Below, piece by piece: positions 35,393 through 46,561 of a DNA stretch of 64,000 nt. The DNA is taken from assembly GCA_018466975.1 (NCBI GenBank), contig CM031558.1:186001-250000 (forward strand). Reading direction: 5' to 3'. Position 1 is the stretch's first letter. Each line of letters starts with the position of its first letter. The notes beneath the pieces are model-generated. The model ran no database searches, was not told the origin of the DNA, and was given only the letters and a program-made list of their open reading frames with translations. The DNA is from Sparassis latifolia (taxonomy: Eukaryota; Basidiomycota; Agaricomycetes; Polyporales; Sparassidaceae). Both the position numbers and the translations under genes were made by a program.

Positions 35393-35857
35393 TCCTGATG
35401 ATCCTCATCCTATACGTCCGGACCAAAATTGGCTCAAAATCTCTGGAACCATGAGCTAATCCGGACCTAAATGGGGGTCCTGAGCGCAAACACCTTCCAT
35501 GATGGAATGTCCGGACCAAATAGGGTCAGGCCAGCCACGGCTTGATCCTGTCCGGACCACCGAAGGGGGCGCTTGAGAGGGTGAAGAGGTGCGCGCAAAG
35601 TGCGTCGCAAAATGGGCTGCAGATGCGGTCGAAGGTCCTAAAAATCTGTTCAAATGGCCTTCAAACTCGCAGAAAAGCGGCGCCGGAGCGAAGCCCCAGA
35701 AGGCTCCTAATTGGTGGAAAACTGAGAAGGCATCTTCTTCCGAACCAAACCGGTCAAAATGGGGAGGATTGAGCCGTGTCCGGACCAAAAAGACCCAAAA
35801 GCTGACCAGACCGGACCTCCATCGCTCAGAGGTAGCCTTTATGAGGATTATCAGGGA
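35393..35857. mobile_element. Probable 465-bp TIR element
   Basis: Near-perfect terminal inverted repeats: TCCTGATGATCCTCAT at the left, and ATGAGGATTATCAGGGA at the right reading outwards. Several internal TCCGGACC motifs lie near both ends. It lies in a stretch missing from the paralogous block near 16.93 kb, which supports insertion, although another roughly 410 bp of unmatched DNA (35858-36270) follows. The target-site duplication is not clear. Confidence 0.6.
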
Positions 35858-36270
35858 TCCTGCGCTACCACTGGCTGATGTGACGAGGTCGACGAGTATG
35901 ACAGGAGGTACGTCGGGGGTGCGATCTCTCGACTTTGAGCCCGTGCAGAACTCTGCAAACAGAGAAAAATAGTGATACGAGCATCGCAGACGCGCCGAGG
36001 ACGGTTTAGGGCTACATCGATAGCACGTACCTTAGAGGAAGGCCCCGGGGATGACGTTACTTGTGTAAGGTCGATGATGCACTCTTCGTGATCCTGGCTC
36101 GTGCGATCCTTCCGCCGTGTGTGTGGCGCCGACACCTACTGGCGTGTGCAGACGCTAGGATCGAGACCGGGAGCAATGTCAGAGCACGAAGAATGTCGAA
36201 ACGGACGAAGCTCACCGGTTATTTCCACATTCACGCCAATCCCCAAGTCTGTCGCACGCCCCCGCCGGCT

Positions 36271-37599
36271 GGTGTGACTGGACGTTCTCGGTGTCGTACT
36301 GAGCTGCTGTATCGAAAAGCGTGGATTCAAGAGCGCCCGTCGAACGACGAGGATTGGACGTTCATGACGGAATTCGAGGGGGTGTACACGGAAAGTAGAA
36401 CTGACAGCCTGACCCACAGGCGTAATGCACTAGAGAAAGGCACAGAGCCACCACGCCGATCGAAGCAAGGTAGAGCATTTGTGGATAGCCCCGCGCACCG
36501 TACGTCTAAGCTTTTACCATTGCTTACACCGAGAAGTTGAGAAGAAACGCATGTGGTCCGGTGGAGTCAACGTCGACCATATTCGTGATTATGGACGACC
36601 GCTGGAGAAGGAACGGTACGAGAGGAGGCGAAGCATAGATGGAAAAGATGTGCCAGCATGAAGGTGACGCGTGATTGGAAGGCTCAAGGATGTAGAGTCT
36701 GGTGGTCAAGCGAACGGCCATACGACGATACTAACGCATCTGCGTCTCTAAGTTCGGATGGGGACGCCCACTAGCCGTATCACTTGATCCATGGCGTCGT
36801 GTGATGCATTCTGTGAACGTCGTCGTAGAATCCTGTGGTCAACGGAACTTCGTGGTCAAGCAGAAAGTGGTAGAAGAGGGCTAGGATCTGCACGCGCTCC
36901 ATCTGTGTGAAATAGCTGAATATCGGACAATTGCGCGCAGGTTACCCAGCCAAACTAAAATCAACGAGCATTACATCTGACAATATGCAAGGTGGCCGAG
37001 ATGGGTGTATTGATTATCGACAGACAGTAGAACATTGACACACGAATATTAGCGATGACTCCGAGATGAACTTGACAAACTGAAACCGCGACACACGAGG
37101 AAACTTACCGAAAAACACAATGATGTAATATGGGATGACTGAAAACCTAGAGATTCAGAGCTACGAGCCACCAGCGTGGCAGTGGGTGGTAGTCACGGGT
37201 CACACTGTGACACACGCGTTAGTGTGACGACACGTGCTCGCGTCCGCTCATTCAACTTGTGAACAGCCACCACCGTAAAGCCAGGCCTCCCAAGGTATGT
37301 GCCACAGCAACAAAGGAAGAAGCCTTCATATAACAGGAAAACCTCATGTTTTCCTCACAGACCAATAGTTTTGCCGATATATCCGCTAGAAAACGGCCAG
37401 CTGTACCATTGACCCCGCTGACGCCACTGCTTCGAAAGACCGCAAAGGTGAGTTTCGACAATAGAGTGCGTGACCAATGCATGAGAATATATCCGAACAA
37501 AGGTTAGACCCAACTTGGAAACTTAGCCTCGTGTGTGGCCGTATGTTGGCCTTCGAGGTATATGAAAGCGACCAACTCTACGAGGTAAGCATAACCAAC
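36271..37599. repeat. Non-coding part of the duplicated block (copy 2)
   Basis: Resumes homology with about 16955-18323 at GACTGGACGTTCTCGG and runs to the FunK1 start at 37600, with many small indels. No conserved reading frame is seen. The last 400 bp are the presumed promoter and leader of the FunK1 gene. Confidence 0.8.
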
Positions 37600-39934
37600 A
37601 TGTTTCAACCTCGCGGCTCAGCTAACACCTCTCCTCGCAAATTCAATGCATGCAACGATCAGTCAGCTACAGCTAATCCAGGCGTCCGAGCGATCAGGCA
37701 ACAGCTTCGCATAACTATGCACAGAAAGTTTGTCAAGATGCCTGTCGTCGACTTCCTGGAGAACTTTGTCCCAAAAGCTCCTTCGAAAACCCCGCGTAAG
37801 AGATTCACTTCCATGCCGAAGGAAGGCGCTATTGAGAAGGAGATACAGGTGGCTTTCGTGTGTTACCATTCTTATATTCGAATGCGTACCTGTGGGAGCT
37901 GACATACAGTATGCCTCAGGCAAACAACGTGAACAAGAAGACGATGTGCCCCGGACATTGCGTTGTCGAAACGGAGCACAGATACGACGAGAATGATTCT
38001 ACAAAACAGAAGCCCGACGTAGCTCTCTATCGCAACACTGAACGTCCGACAGACAATCGGCCAAACTGGAATGTACAGCGACTGCATTTCGAATTCAAAA
38101 GACACTACAACCGGGACGATCCCTTCGATGATAGTTCGGACGACTTTGAAGACGTGGCGAACAACCGCATCGATAAACGAGGCCAGTTTATTCAGTATGC
38201 GGCCACATTGTTTGAACGCCAGCAGCGCTGCTTCTGTTTCACTGTTATGATGCTTGGTCGTTGGGCACGTCTGTGCAGATGGGACAGGTCGGGCGCAATC
38301 ATTTCTGAGAAGTTCGACTACGTCGATTCACGACACTTGGTCGAATTCCTGTGGCGGTTCGCTCATCTTTCTCCAGTGGATCAAGGCGACGATCCGACGG
38401 CGAGACCGATTCCGAAGCACTCCGGTGATGCCGACCTCATGCGAGACAAGGCGAAACCGAGACGCGAGAAATGTGGCCACATCCGGGAATACTTCAGAGA
38501 GTCGCTTGACGAGTCTTGGACGTGGTGGAGGTTGAAGATTGACGTTCCAGTGGGTGGTGCGGACTCTACTGCGCATGAAGTGAGAGGCGAGTATCTCGTT
38601 GGGAAGCCACACTTCTCTTCGCATAGCATGGCGGGTCGAGGAACGCGCGGTTATGTAGCCATTGACTGCAAGACTGGGGACTTCGTGTGGCTGAAGGACG
38701 CATGGAGAGTGGATCATGCAGGTATCGAGAAGGAAGGTGACATTCTTCACAGACTGAACGACCTCAAGATCGGGAACATTCCTACAATGCTTCAGCATGG
38801 CGATATCCTTCAACAGCATACACTTTCGCAGGATTATTGGCTGAGTCCAGATCCAACGATGACAAATCCTCTCAAACTGCACACTCATTATCGTCTTGTG
38901 GAGAAGGAGGTCTGTCGACCTATGCGTGATTTTAAGCATGGCCAAGAGCTTACCAGACTTGTCTACGATTGTATGTCCGGTAAGCCTTGTATCGTGATCA
39001 TGGTTATCAGTGTGATGATCTAATGTTTTGTAGCCCACAGAGACGTGATGAAACTCGCGGGCATCATCCATCGCGATATCAGTAGCGGAAATCTATTGAT
39101 CAACGAACACGAAGTTGTGGCCCCTAACGGCGAAAAGGATGTCGCTAGAGATGGCATCCTCGCTGACTGGGAGTTGTCCAAACCGCTTCTCGACGGTGCA
39201 GAAGAAGGCGATGGTCCACGCCAACCTGATCGTACGGTGAGAACCTGCGCGATTTTCATGCACGCAAATTTCACTAACACAACCTATAGGGAACGTGGCA
39301 GTTTTTGTCGGTGCATGCACTGGACAATCCGTTCCGTACAATCACGGTTGAGGACGAGCTCGAATCCTTCTTTCACGTCCTCCTCTACTTCGGCATTCGT
39401 TACTTGCGGCACAACATTCTCGATGTCGGTGTGTTCATATTCAAGTATTTCGACGATAGTACCCCGCAGGGCGATAATTGGGCCTCTGGAGAGAGAAAAA
39501 AGGCGGCGATAAAGTGTGGGATCATCGAGGAAGGTGAACGACAGCTCAACTTCGAATTCAGCGAGAACAAGCACGATGATAGAGGACATCCGCTTACCGA
39601 TATCATCATGGAGCTCCTCCAGTCATTCCGGTCTTACTACGCTGTGCAGGGTTCTCATTTCCCTTATGCGCCTCTACCTGCCGACCAAGCCAAGCGGCAA
39701 AATAACTACTCAGCGTTCACAGGAACGCGAGCGATCGAAGGTAACGCAGATCTCTCCTCGGTGAGGACAAACCGTCAGAAGAGGACCCAAGTAGACGCCG
39801 AGGATGACAGAGAAGCAGCAAAGCTTCTGATGTCTCACGAGCCAACGCTGACCGTCTTGGCGCAGGCTCTGACGAACGAGACCTGGCCAGTTGATGACAA
39901 TATTGGCGACCAGTTGCCCCAGATTTCCAAATGA
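37600..39934 (+). CDS. FunK1-type fungal protein kinase (duplicated block copy 2)
   Basis: Four exons: 37600-37848, 37920-38979, 39034-39236 and 39290-39934, in phase, 718 residues from MFQPRGSANTS. Motifs match its paralogue at 18324: MHRKFVKM, PNWNVQRLHFEFKR, LVEFLWRFAHLSPVDQGDDPTA, FVWLKDAWRVD, HRDISSGN at about 449-456, DWELSKP and GTWQFLS. The C-terminus is odd: translation stops after LPQISK, but another frame just beyond encodes a basic tail ending in GSKRSRFQ before its own stop at about 40032. Other FunK1 proteins here end in such a basic tail, so a one-base change probably trimmed it. The kinase core is intact. Confidence 0.92.
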
Positions 39935-40840
39935 CGAAAGCGCAAGAGGGGAAGGGTCGCTTGAAACGTCTTGTTGATGCAGAGCAATCAGCCGCCGGTC
40001 CAAGCGGGAGCAAACGGTCGAGGTTCCAGTAACCTCGCCCGTTCCACTTCAGGCCGGTGGTACACGTATCTTGTCTGTTCATTCGTAATGACAGTCGTTC
40101 CTAGCACCTCTGCTGTAGACTCAGTTTCTACTCGAAGCTCCCCTACTGTACTTCTCTGCCGTACTCGTACTGCCAGTGCTTGTTCTTGTCTCGCATATGG
40201 ATGACGGACCTGTTAGTATGCCTAAAATTAATCCTCCCGCTGAAGCGTACGAGGACTTGACCCCGTATATATATTATTACACCGTAATACTATTTGACTT
40301 ATGCAAATCCAGAGAAAAGTGTTCAGCGCTGGTCCGCGTGTCTACCAGCTGTGTCCAAAGGGTCTTACTTACTACCATGCCGCCCGGCAACTATGGAGCA
40401 ACAAGATCTCTGCAAAAACACAGCGCACAGCTTTCTACTTCGCGTTACAACAATGACTTATTACCGTTGCTGTCGCTCACAATATCAGAGCATCTTGTAG
40501 CCATTGGAGTGCAGGGGAGGAAAACAGGAGAGGCAGGGAACGCATGTGACACAGAAGCCCTTTGAAATGAGACAAGAGCATGAACACCCACCTACGTTGA
40601 GGGTCTCCTTCATATAATTTTCTTGGACACAGAAGCAGTGCCTTCTTCTATATACTCCAGGCCAGAAATGGAGGTGCCTCTTTCCTAAACACAGTCCTCC
40701 TCGTTCCTGGAATTACTACCTCCTTCACCTTCCATCGAGCCAGTTATAGGAAGTGGTGGCAGATGTCAACGTTAGAAAAGGAAGAAGTCGCCTTACCCCA
40801 AGTCCGTTTGCCCGCGCGTGGTCCTTGCTGCTTCAGTTTG
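39935..40840. other. Intergenic, no gene supported
   Basis: Contains the out-of-frame basic tail of the preceding FunK1 gene (to about 40032). Beyond that, no recognisable gene or repeat. Confidence 0.5.
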
Positions 40841-43020
40841 TCATAGCTTCACCAAAAAGCTTCGACACAAACCATGTGTTAGAAGCTGAGAGGCCGTCAC
40901 TCTATCTTCTCTGATTTGTCTTCCACTTCTGTTTCCCAGCATTGATGCGGATTCGTCGACCGAGTCAACGTCACCAGTCATGCTGTCAGCCTTCTCATCG
41001 TTTGAGCGACTGGGACCTTTCGTCGAATGTTTGCATTCCCGTTCTACGACATTGTAGTGTGTCCAGTGAAGTTCAAGCATGTTTTCGAAGAAGTTGTTCG
41101 GTGGAGAAATCATCTTCAAGTCGGGAAATAGAAACTCGAGCTCAGCTCCCCCAACCCTGGTTTTTCAGGCCGTCATTGCACCTGTTTTTGTGCTATCGCA
41201 CGTTGGTTGTCCCTGCCAAGGAACCCAGTTATCGAAGTATTGGGCTAAGAAAGCGCCGACTTCGTGGAAACTGTGTGGTAACCATCGGACTCCAAGGTAG
41301 ACGAGAACAGTGAGGGACGATTCAACGTCGTCATGTGGGATGACTCCGATCTTTATGTTTTGACCCTGCAAGGCGAACGCAGACAAGAACTGCTAAGTTC
41401 CCTATAATGGAGTCCGCACAAATACCGATATCATTAAGAACTCACTGTACGATTCGGTTGCTTGGCAGACTCCTTCGCCTTTGCATCATGCAATGGTTTG
41501 GAAAGTTCACAATCATTAAGAATGCCTATGCGAACGACGTTTCCGTCCTCCTCTAATTATTCGAATATTAGCAAGTCGTCTGCACTGACGTCACGATGTA
41601 GTATCTTTACCTGTTCGTAGGCACCTCTATGACCTATGCTGCTCGTAAGTTCATGCAAATAAGAACATCGAGGCACTCACCTTTGAAGCAGTCCCAAACC
41701 AGCTTCAGCAACTCCTGATCTCGCTCAAAATCGCCCCGGGGGGGGGCAGCAAACCTCCTTCACGACCATCCGATAGCCTGAGTACCTGTGCATCTTCAAG
41801 AGATTTACTATCTCCCAAAGTTCAGGCTGCCGATATCTCTGCGTGATGGTTTCCTGGTCCTCTATATTGGCGTCGCATACCAGAGTGGGTACGTTCTTGA
41901 CATTAACCTTGTTCGGTTGTCTGAGGATGTCGCCCTCTCTTCTCGATTCCGTCATGAGCGACGCGCCATGCATCCTTAAGAAAAACGGATTCCTTGGTGG
42001 CGCAATCGAGTGCCACATAATCACGCCTTCCACGCCTTACCCCACCACGTGTGTAGAAGTGCGGCTTGCCGACCAAGTTTTCCTTAAGAACTTTCTGTTT
42101 GCTTGGGATGCCGTAGTCCATCCCCTTCGCTGTGGCAGTGGGTTCATCCTCAGTCGGAGCTTCCTCGGATTCGTCTATCTTGACCTCCGATGCCTTCACA
42201 GTTCCATCCATGTCGGGTTTGAAGAAGAGCCTCCACCATACCCAACCGTAATCCAGGCGCTCCTCAGAGTATTGCCCCACTTAGTCTCGGTTGTACGATT
42301 TCTTCGCCATCTCGTGTGTCAATAACCAATCCGGCGAACCCTTCGTGACCAACATTACTGTGGTATCCATCCCCCGCTCTGTATCAGAGGCATGGGAGAA
42401 ACGCCACAAGAATTCGCCAATGTATTCCGGAGGATTTCTATAGTTGAACTCATGCGTGAAAAGATCCAGATCTATCCCAGCGGATGAGACGGACCGAGTA
42501 TCAGGAACAGCTTCTGTCCTTCGGCCTCATTAGACAGAATGTCAATATCAAACATATCGTCTTGTACTTCCCCTCTCTTGAACTCGACGAACATATGCTG
42601 TAGATTTCACGACGGGGCATCGTCTGGAGGGGTCTTCGCTCTCGAGATAAAGGCCGGCATCAACCTTCTGTTTCGTAGTATTGGCAGAATCGCACTTGTT
42701 GTCCGTGAGGAATGGCTTGAAGCCTGGCCAAAGATTTGCGGTATTAACGCAGTCATCCCATGACACACAGTTCATTAGTGATTGTGGTGTGAGAGAGAAC
42801 GCACGAAGGGAATTATATAGTTTCATCTCTTCACGTTCTTTCGCTGAGGAATTCTGTCGAAAGCGAGATAAACTTCTTGAACACGGCTTCCCTACATAAG
42901 CTGTGCTCCTGTCGCCCAGGCTCCTCCAGCGGTGGGCTAAGTTCGCCGGAGTGATTGATACTGCGACCTCTCATTGAGCATTTGTGCGGTGTAGTTTTTG
43001 GTAGAATTAAATCCATCATG
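40841..43020 (-). pseudogene. FunK1 kinase pseudogene
   Basis: Minus-strand pieces run in FunK1 order: CVSWDDCVNTANLWPGFKPF and NTTKQKVDAGLY (about 42650-42790), GEFLWRFSH-like DNA (about 42400), NLVGKPHFYTRGG and ESVFLKDAWRVAHDGIEK (about 41940-42080), and GYRMVVKEVCCP (about 41750). Then come a catalytic loop HRDVSADDLLIFE followed by a stop, DCELSKPL (about 41500), and LTVLVYLGVRWLPHSFHEV (about 41250). At least one in-frame stop and several frame changes are present. It resembles the 15400-15730 fragment more than the intact genes, so it belongs to a second FunK1 subgroup. Confidence 0.88.
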
Positions 43021-43522
43021 ATGATGCATCATACGTGTGAGTGTCACCAAAGACTCATATATCAAACAGAATGGGCCAAACCGCGTGCAAAGGAGGTTCA
43101 AGCTCTGGTCACACATGGGACAAAGTAGAAAAAGGCCAGGCTAAACTCTGCATTGTTTCACGTTCATTTTCATGAGGATTTGATCGGCCCAAAAGACGAG
43201 GCGTACTCACCGCAGAGATACAATGGAATCCTGGGTGGCAGACGTTGGAACCAAAGACACACACACGGGCTGAATATTGAATGCGCGGCGCGTCCGTCAC
43301 GTCCCCAATAAAGTCGTTTGCCACTCTGGTCCTCGGTGCACTCACTACATAACGCATTCATTACGTCCACCATTTGAACATGCACGGCGTATCCCTTCAG
43401 CATGATTCCGATCTCGGTACTAGGGTTTTTACCTAAGCTACTGGTGAGTACGACGGTGGTCACCGAAACAACTACCTATAAGCAATACTCGAGCGGCGCA
43501 GGAACCATCAACAATCGAGGAA
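43021..43522. other. Intergenic, nothing recognised
   Basis: No supported gene between the FunK1 pseudogene and the F-box gene. Confidence 0.5.
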
Positions 43523-45106
43523 CTACAACGCGGGCCAGAAAATCTCCGCGCCCCCAGTACAAAGAGCCGGCCACTTCACTTCCACATCGGGCAAACCAGA
43601 CACCTGTACGGACTGCACACACGCATTCCGCGCTATCAAGTTGGCCAGTGCACGCTCGTCAGCAGCGGGCTGGGGGAATCTAAGGAAGATAGTGTGAAGC
43701 GGCCGTCCGTGTTCGGCTCGCATCGTCGCAAGAGCGACAATGTCGTCTACTACAGACGCATCCTCCGCGATGACGTGCAACGTGGCGAGTTCGGGACAGG
43801 GAAGCCACGTGCCTAGAGACAGGTCGGGCGGCGTTGCCAGTATGCGGAGTACACTGGGCTTCTCGGCCTCGAATGCATGTACCACCAGCGATGTCAACGA
43901 CACGAGCCACGGGAGGAGCGACACGAGACCGGTGTGTTCACGCACGTCCTCCGAATCTCTGATGTGAAGCTCCCGCACATGTGTCAGCGGCCAATCGCGC
44001 CACAAGAACGGTCCCCCGTCCTCCGTCTTCCCCCAACCGCTGTGTGATTTGGAACACTCGACCCGGAGCGCGGACAGCGCACTACAAGCAGTCACAACCA
44101 GAGCCGGATGGCACTCAGGCCGGTGCAGAGCGCGCACATCGAGTGTCTGCAAACCATCGAAGGATGTCGGGTAAATGGAGGAGAATTCAGACCGGAGAGG
44201 GAAGGTATCCTGGTTATAGATACGGGCAGCCACTCCCCCAGATCTGTCGGCGTGCGCGATGAGCCATGAGGCGAGGAATGCACCTTCTTCCCATGGCTCA
44301 CCGACGGCGATCCTCCGAAGGTATTGCAATGACGGTACGTGGAGAGTTGTGTTGCGGGGCGGGGGTTCCAAGGATAAGTCCTCGAGCATGAGCTCCTCGA
44401 GTCTGGGACACCCCGAAATGAAAGTTGTCAGGTCCGATAAGGTGATACCTAACAGCAATAAGATCATCGACAAAGGAGTGAGGCTCTTGACGTACTTACT
44501 TGCATCAACACGCACACCATTCAGGGACAGCACGGTTAAGCAACGTGCACCTCCGTGTGATAGCAAAGAACGAGCACCTTCAGCCGTCATCCGTACTTCA
44601 ACAAGCGACAGCACCCTGAGTGCAAAGAAATGAGCATAATTCGTCGGGCAATAGTTGTCGAGATCTGTATCACTCAGATAGAGTTCCTGTATTCGCGGGT
44701 ATGGTGTATTCGACAGAATCGTTTTAGACATCTCGGGGTCTCCTTTATGGATGTGCACCTTTAGAAGTGCGGGTTTCGAGCGTTGCAAGACAGTGGTATA
44801 TGGCACATAATCGTGATTGCAGATAATGGTCCAAAGAGAAGATGTACTTATAGCGGCATCCCGCCATCGCTGGCAGACATGGGTGATGCTCCAGAGCACC
44901 TTCCTGGACAGAAATGGTGACTTCGGATCTGGCGATACATTGTCCTTTTCATCGGGCAGATCCGATGCATACTTGAAGATGAGACCAAGAATCTCATTGG
45001 GAAATCGACTGATTGGACGCGCGGCATTCATGGTGGATCGGACATGCAATAGAGCCTCGGCCATGACGCGCTCCAGCAGCGACATCTGTATTAACAGTAA
45101 CGACAT
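43523..45106 (-). CDS. F-box protein with leucine-rich tail
   Basis: Single exon of 527 residues from the ATG at 45106 (MSLLLIQMSLL); an ATG at 45085 is an alternative. An F-box-like segment, ISRFPNEILGLIFKYAS, lies at about residues 28-44. It is followed by VLWSITHVCQRWRDAAIS, the usual second half of fungal F-box domains. The rest is irregular leucine-rich sequence (RIQELYLSDTDL, LRVLSLVEV, CLTVLSLNGV, LEELMLEDLSL). Such proteins are substrate receptors of SCF ubiquitin ligases through Skp1; the target is unknown. Large F-box families of this type are common in mushrooms. Confidence 0.88.
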   Translation of the reverse strand: MSLLLIQMSLLERVMAEALLHVRSTMNAARPISRFPNEILGLIFKYASDLPDEKDNVSPDPKSPFLSRKVLWSITHVCQRWRDAAISTSSLWTIICNHDYVPYTTVLQRSKPALLKVHIHKGDPEMSKTILSNTPYPRIQELYLSDTDLDNYCPTNYAHFFALRVLSLVEVRMTAEGARSLLSHGGARCLTVLSLNGVRVDASKYVKSLTPLSMILLLLGITLSDLTTFISGCPRLEELMLEDLSLEPPPRNTTLHVPSLQYLRRIAVGEPWEEGAFLASWLIAHADRSGGVAARIYNQDTFPLRSEFSSIYPTSFDGLQTLDVRALHRPECHPALVVTACSALSALRVECSKSHSGWGKTEDGGPFLWRDWPLTHVRELHIRDSEDVREHTGLVSLLPWLVSLTSLVVHAFEAEKPSVLRILATPPDLSLGTWLPCPELATLHVIAEDASVVDDIVALATMRAEHGRPLHTIFLRFPQPAADERALANLIARNACVQSVQVSGLPDVEVKWPALCTGGAEIFWPAL

Positions 45107-46561
45107 GGGGGGATGTGAGAATAGATACACATTATCGCACGAGACACTTATACGCACGTCATCAGCACTACATAGAACATATGCGAAAGACTTGAGCTTG
45201 CGGCTATAATCAGCCCACCGATAAATGCACACACCTCAACCCGTGAATCTCTTCATATGTTTGCGAGAGTAAGTTTTGAGAAAGCTGCAATACAGACATA
45301 TCTTCCACTTCTCTCGGAGGCACTGGTGTGCTAAGGTAGAGGTATCCCGTAACTGAGGACTACCTGTTGTTGAAGCGTTGGAGTCTCGGACGTTGAAACG
45401 TTGAGGTTTGGTCACTTTCGCGTACGGTCTCAATGCACGTGATCAAACGGTTTCCAGTTGCTCAAGCGCTCGTCATGAGTCGTCAATACACATTGCTTCG
45501 CCAGTGGTTTTTACGGAGACAGTGGAGTTCAATTCCACGGAACACTGGCTTGGAGTTGTTGTAACTTCATCTCTGAGAACAGGTCCTTGGGCTCGAACAA
45601 ATTGTATTCCAGTTAGATTCTTGTCCCTTCAGTGGGTTAAATCCGCTGTGCGAATCCAGGCATTCTCCGACAGCCAATTACTCTGCAGCACGGAGGCATT
45701 TCGTTCAACCCGCATATGTGATCGCAGTGCTCCTCTCAGTATGACCTTGTCAGCAATTCGCACCCTCCATCTGAGACCCGAGATCTTCGACGAAGTGTAC
45801 ATGCTGCAGGCTTATCGAAAATCGAACCATCTGGCTGAATTGACGACCTCGAAGTATTGGCGGAGCCTGAGGATTGAGGCCTGCGGACCAAATCATCTGC
45901 GAGTTCTCAATTCAGCGTAGACCAAGACAGCATCGTAGTCACGGATGTCCCACAAAAAAGTTTCGCTTCATCTGGTCGAGCTTCTCCTAGTCTCTTCAAG
46001 GGGCGTGTGGCAATTGTGTGTCTAGGGATCTGAGGACGCGTAAGACTCCGTGAATGCGGATTGTAAGGTGCCCGAGAGGAGCTCCGGGGGGGTCGCTGGA
46101 GATGGAAGATTGGAATGTGTAGAGCAGGGAAGCCGAGGATCGATCCGCCCTGACTTTTGTGGGACCCACGCGAGCGGAGGTCGAGGGCGTGTAATACATC
46201 CGGGCGGTGGAAAAGGTTGCCGCGTGTGGAGTATGTGGTGAGACGTTCAGTCGGCGTGTGGTGGGGAAGGGCGGGTTGAGCGCGATGACTTCGGTCGATG
46301 ACTATGTTAGAACACGAACACGTGCTCAACGCGTCTGTCACATGGTCACAGTCTCGCATATTCGCTGCCCAAAAGTATCTCTGCAGCTGGTTCAACGACC
46401 AACTCAGTGGTGGAAAGGTATCGGTTGAGTTGTTGAGTTTTAGCGCACTCTGTTGTCAAGCTCCGTGCCGTTGAATTCGTGCATAGCTACTTACTACAAG
46501 ACGCAAAACGTACTTCGAAGTTTGATCCTGATGGCATGCTCGATAACTAGTCGATGGCTCT
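45107..46561. other. Intergenic with a possible repeat scrap
   Basis: The plus-strand frame at 45408-45920 has no early ATG and no domain, so it is not called. A stretch around 46070-46265 contains AGGATCGATCCGCC and CGGCGTGTGGTGGGG and may be a fourth, very decayed scrap of the transcription factor 3' flank. Confidence 0.4.

Noticed and set aside
45408..45920. 170-codon plus-strand open frame
   Set aside because: It begins at a non-ATG codon; the first internal ATG is at about 45740, and no domain or splice context was seen.
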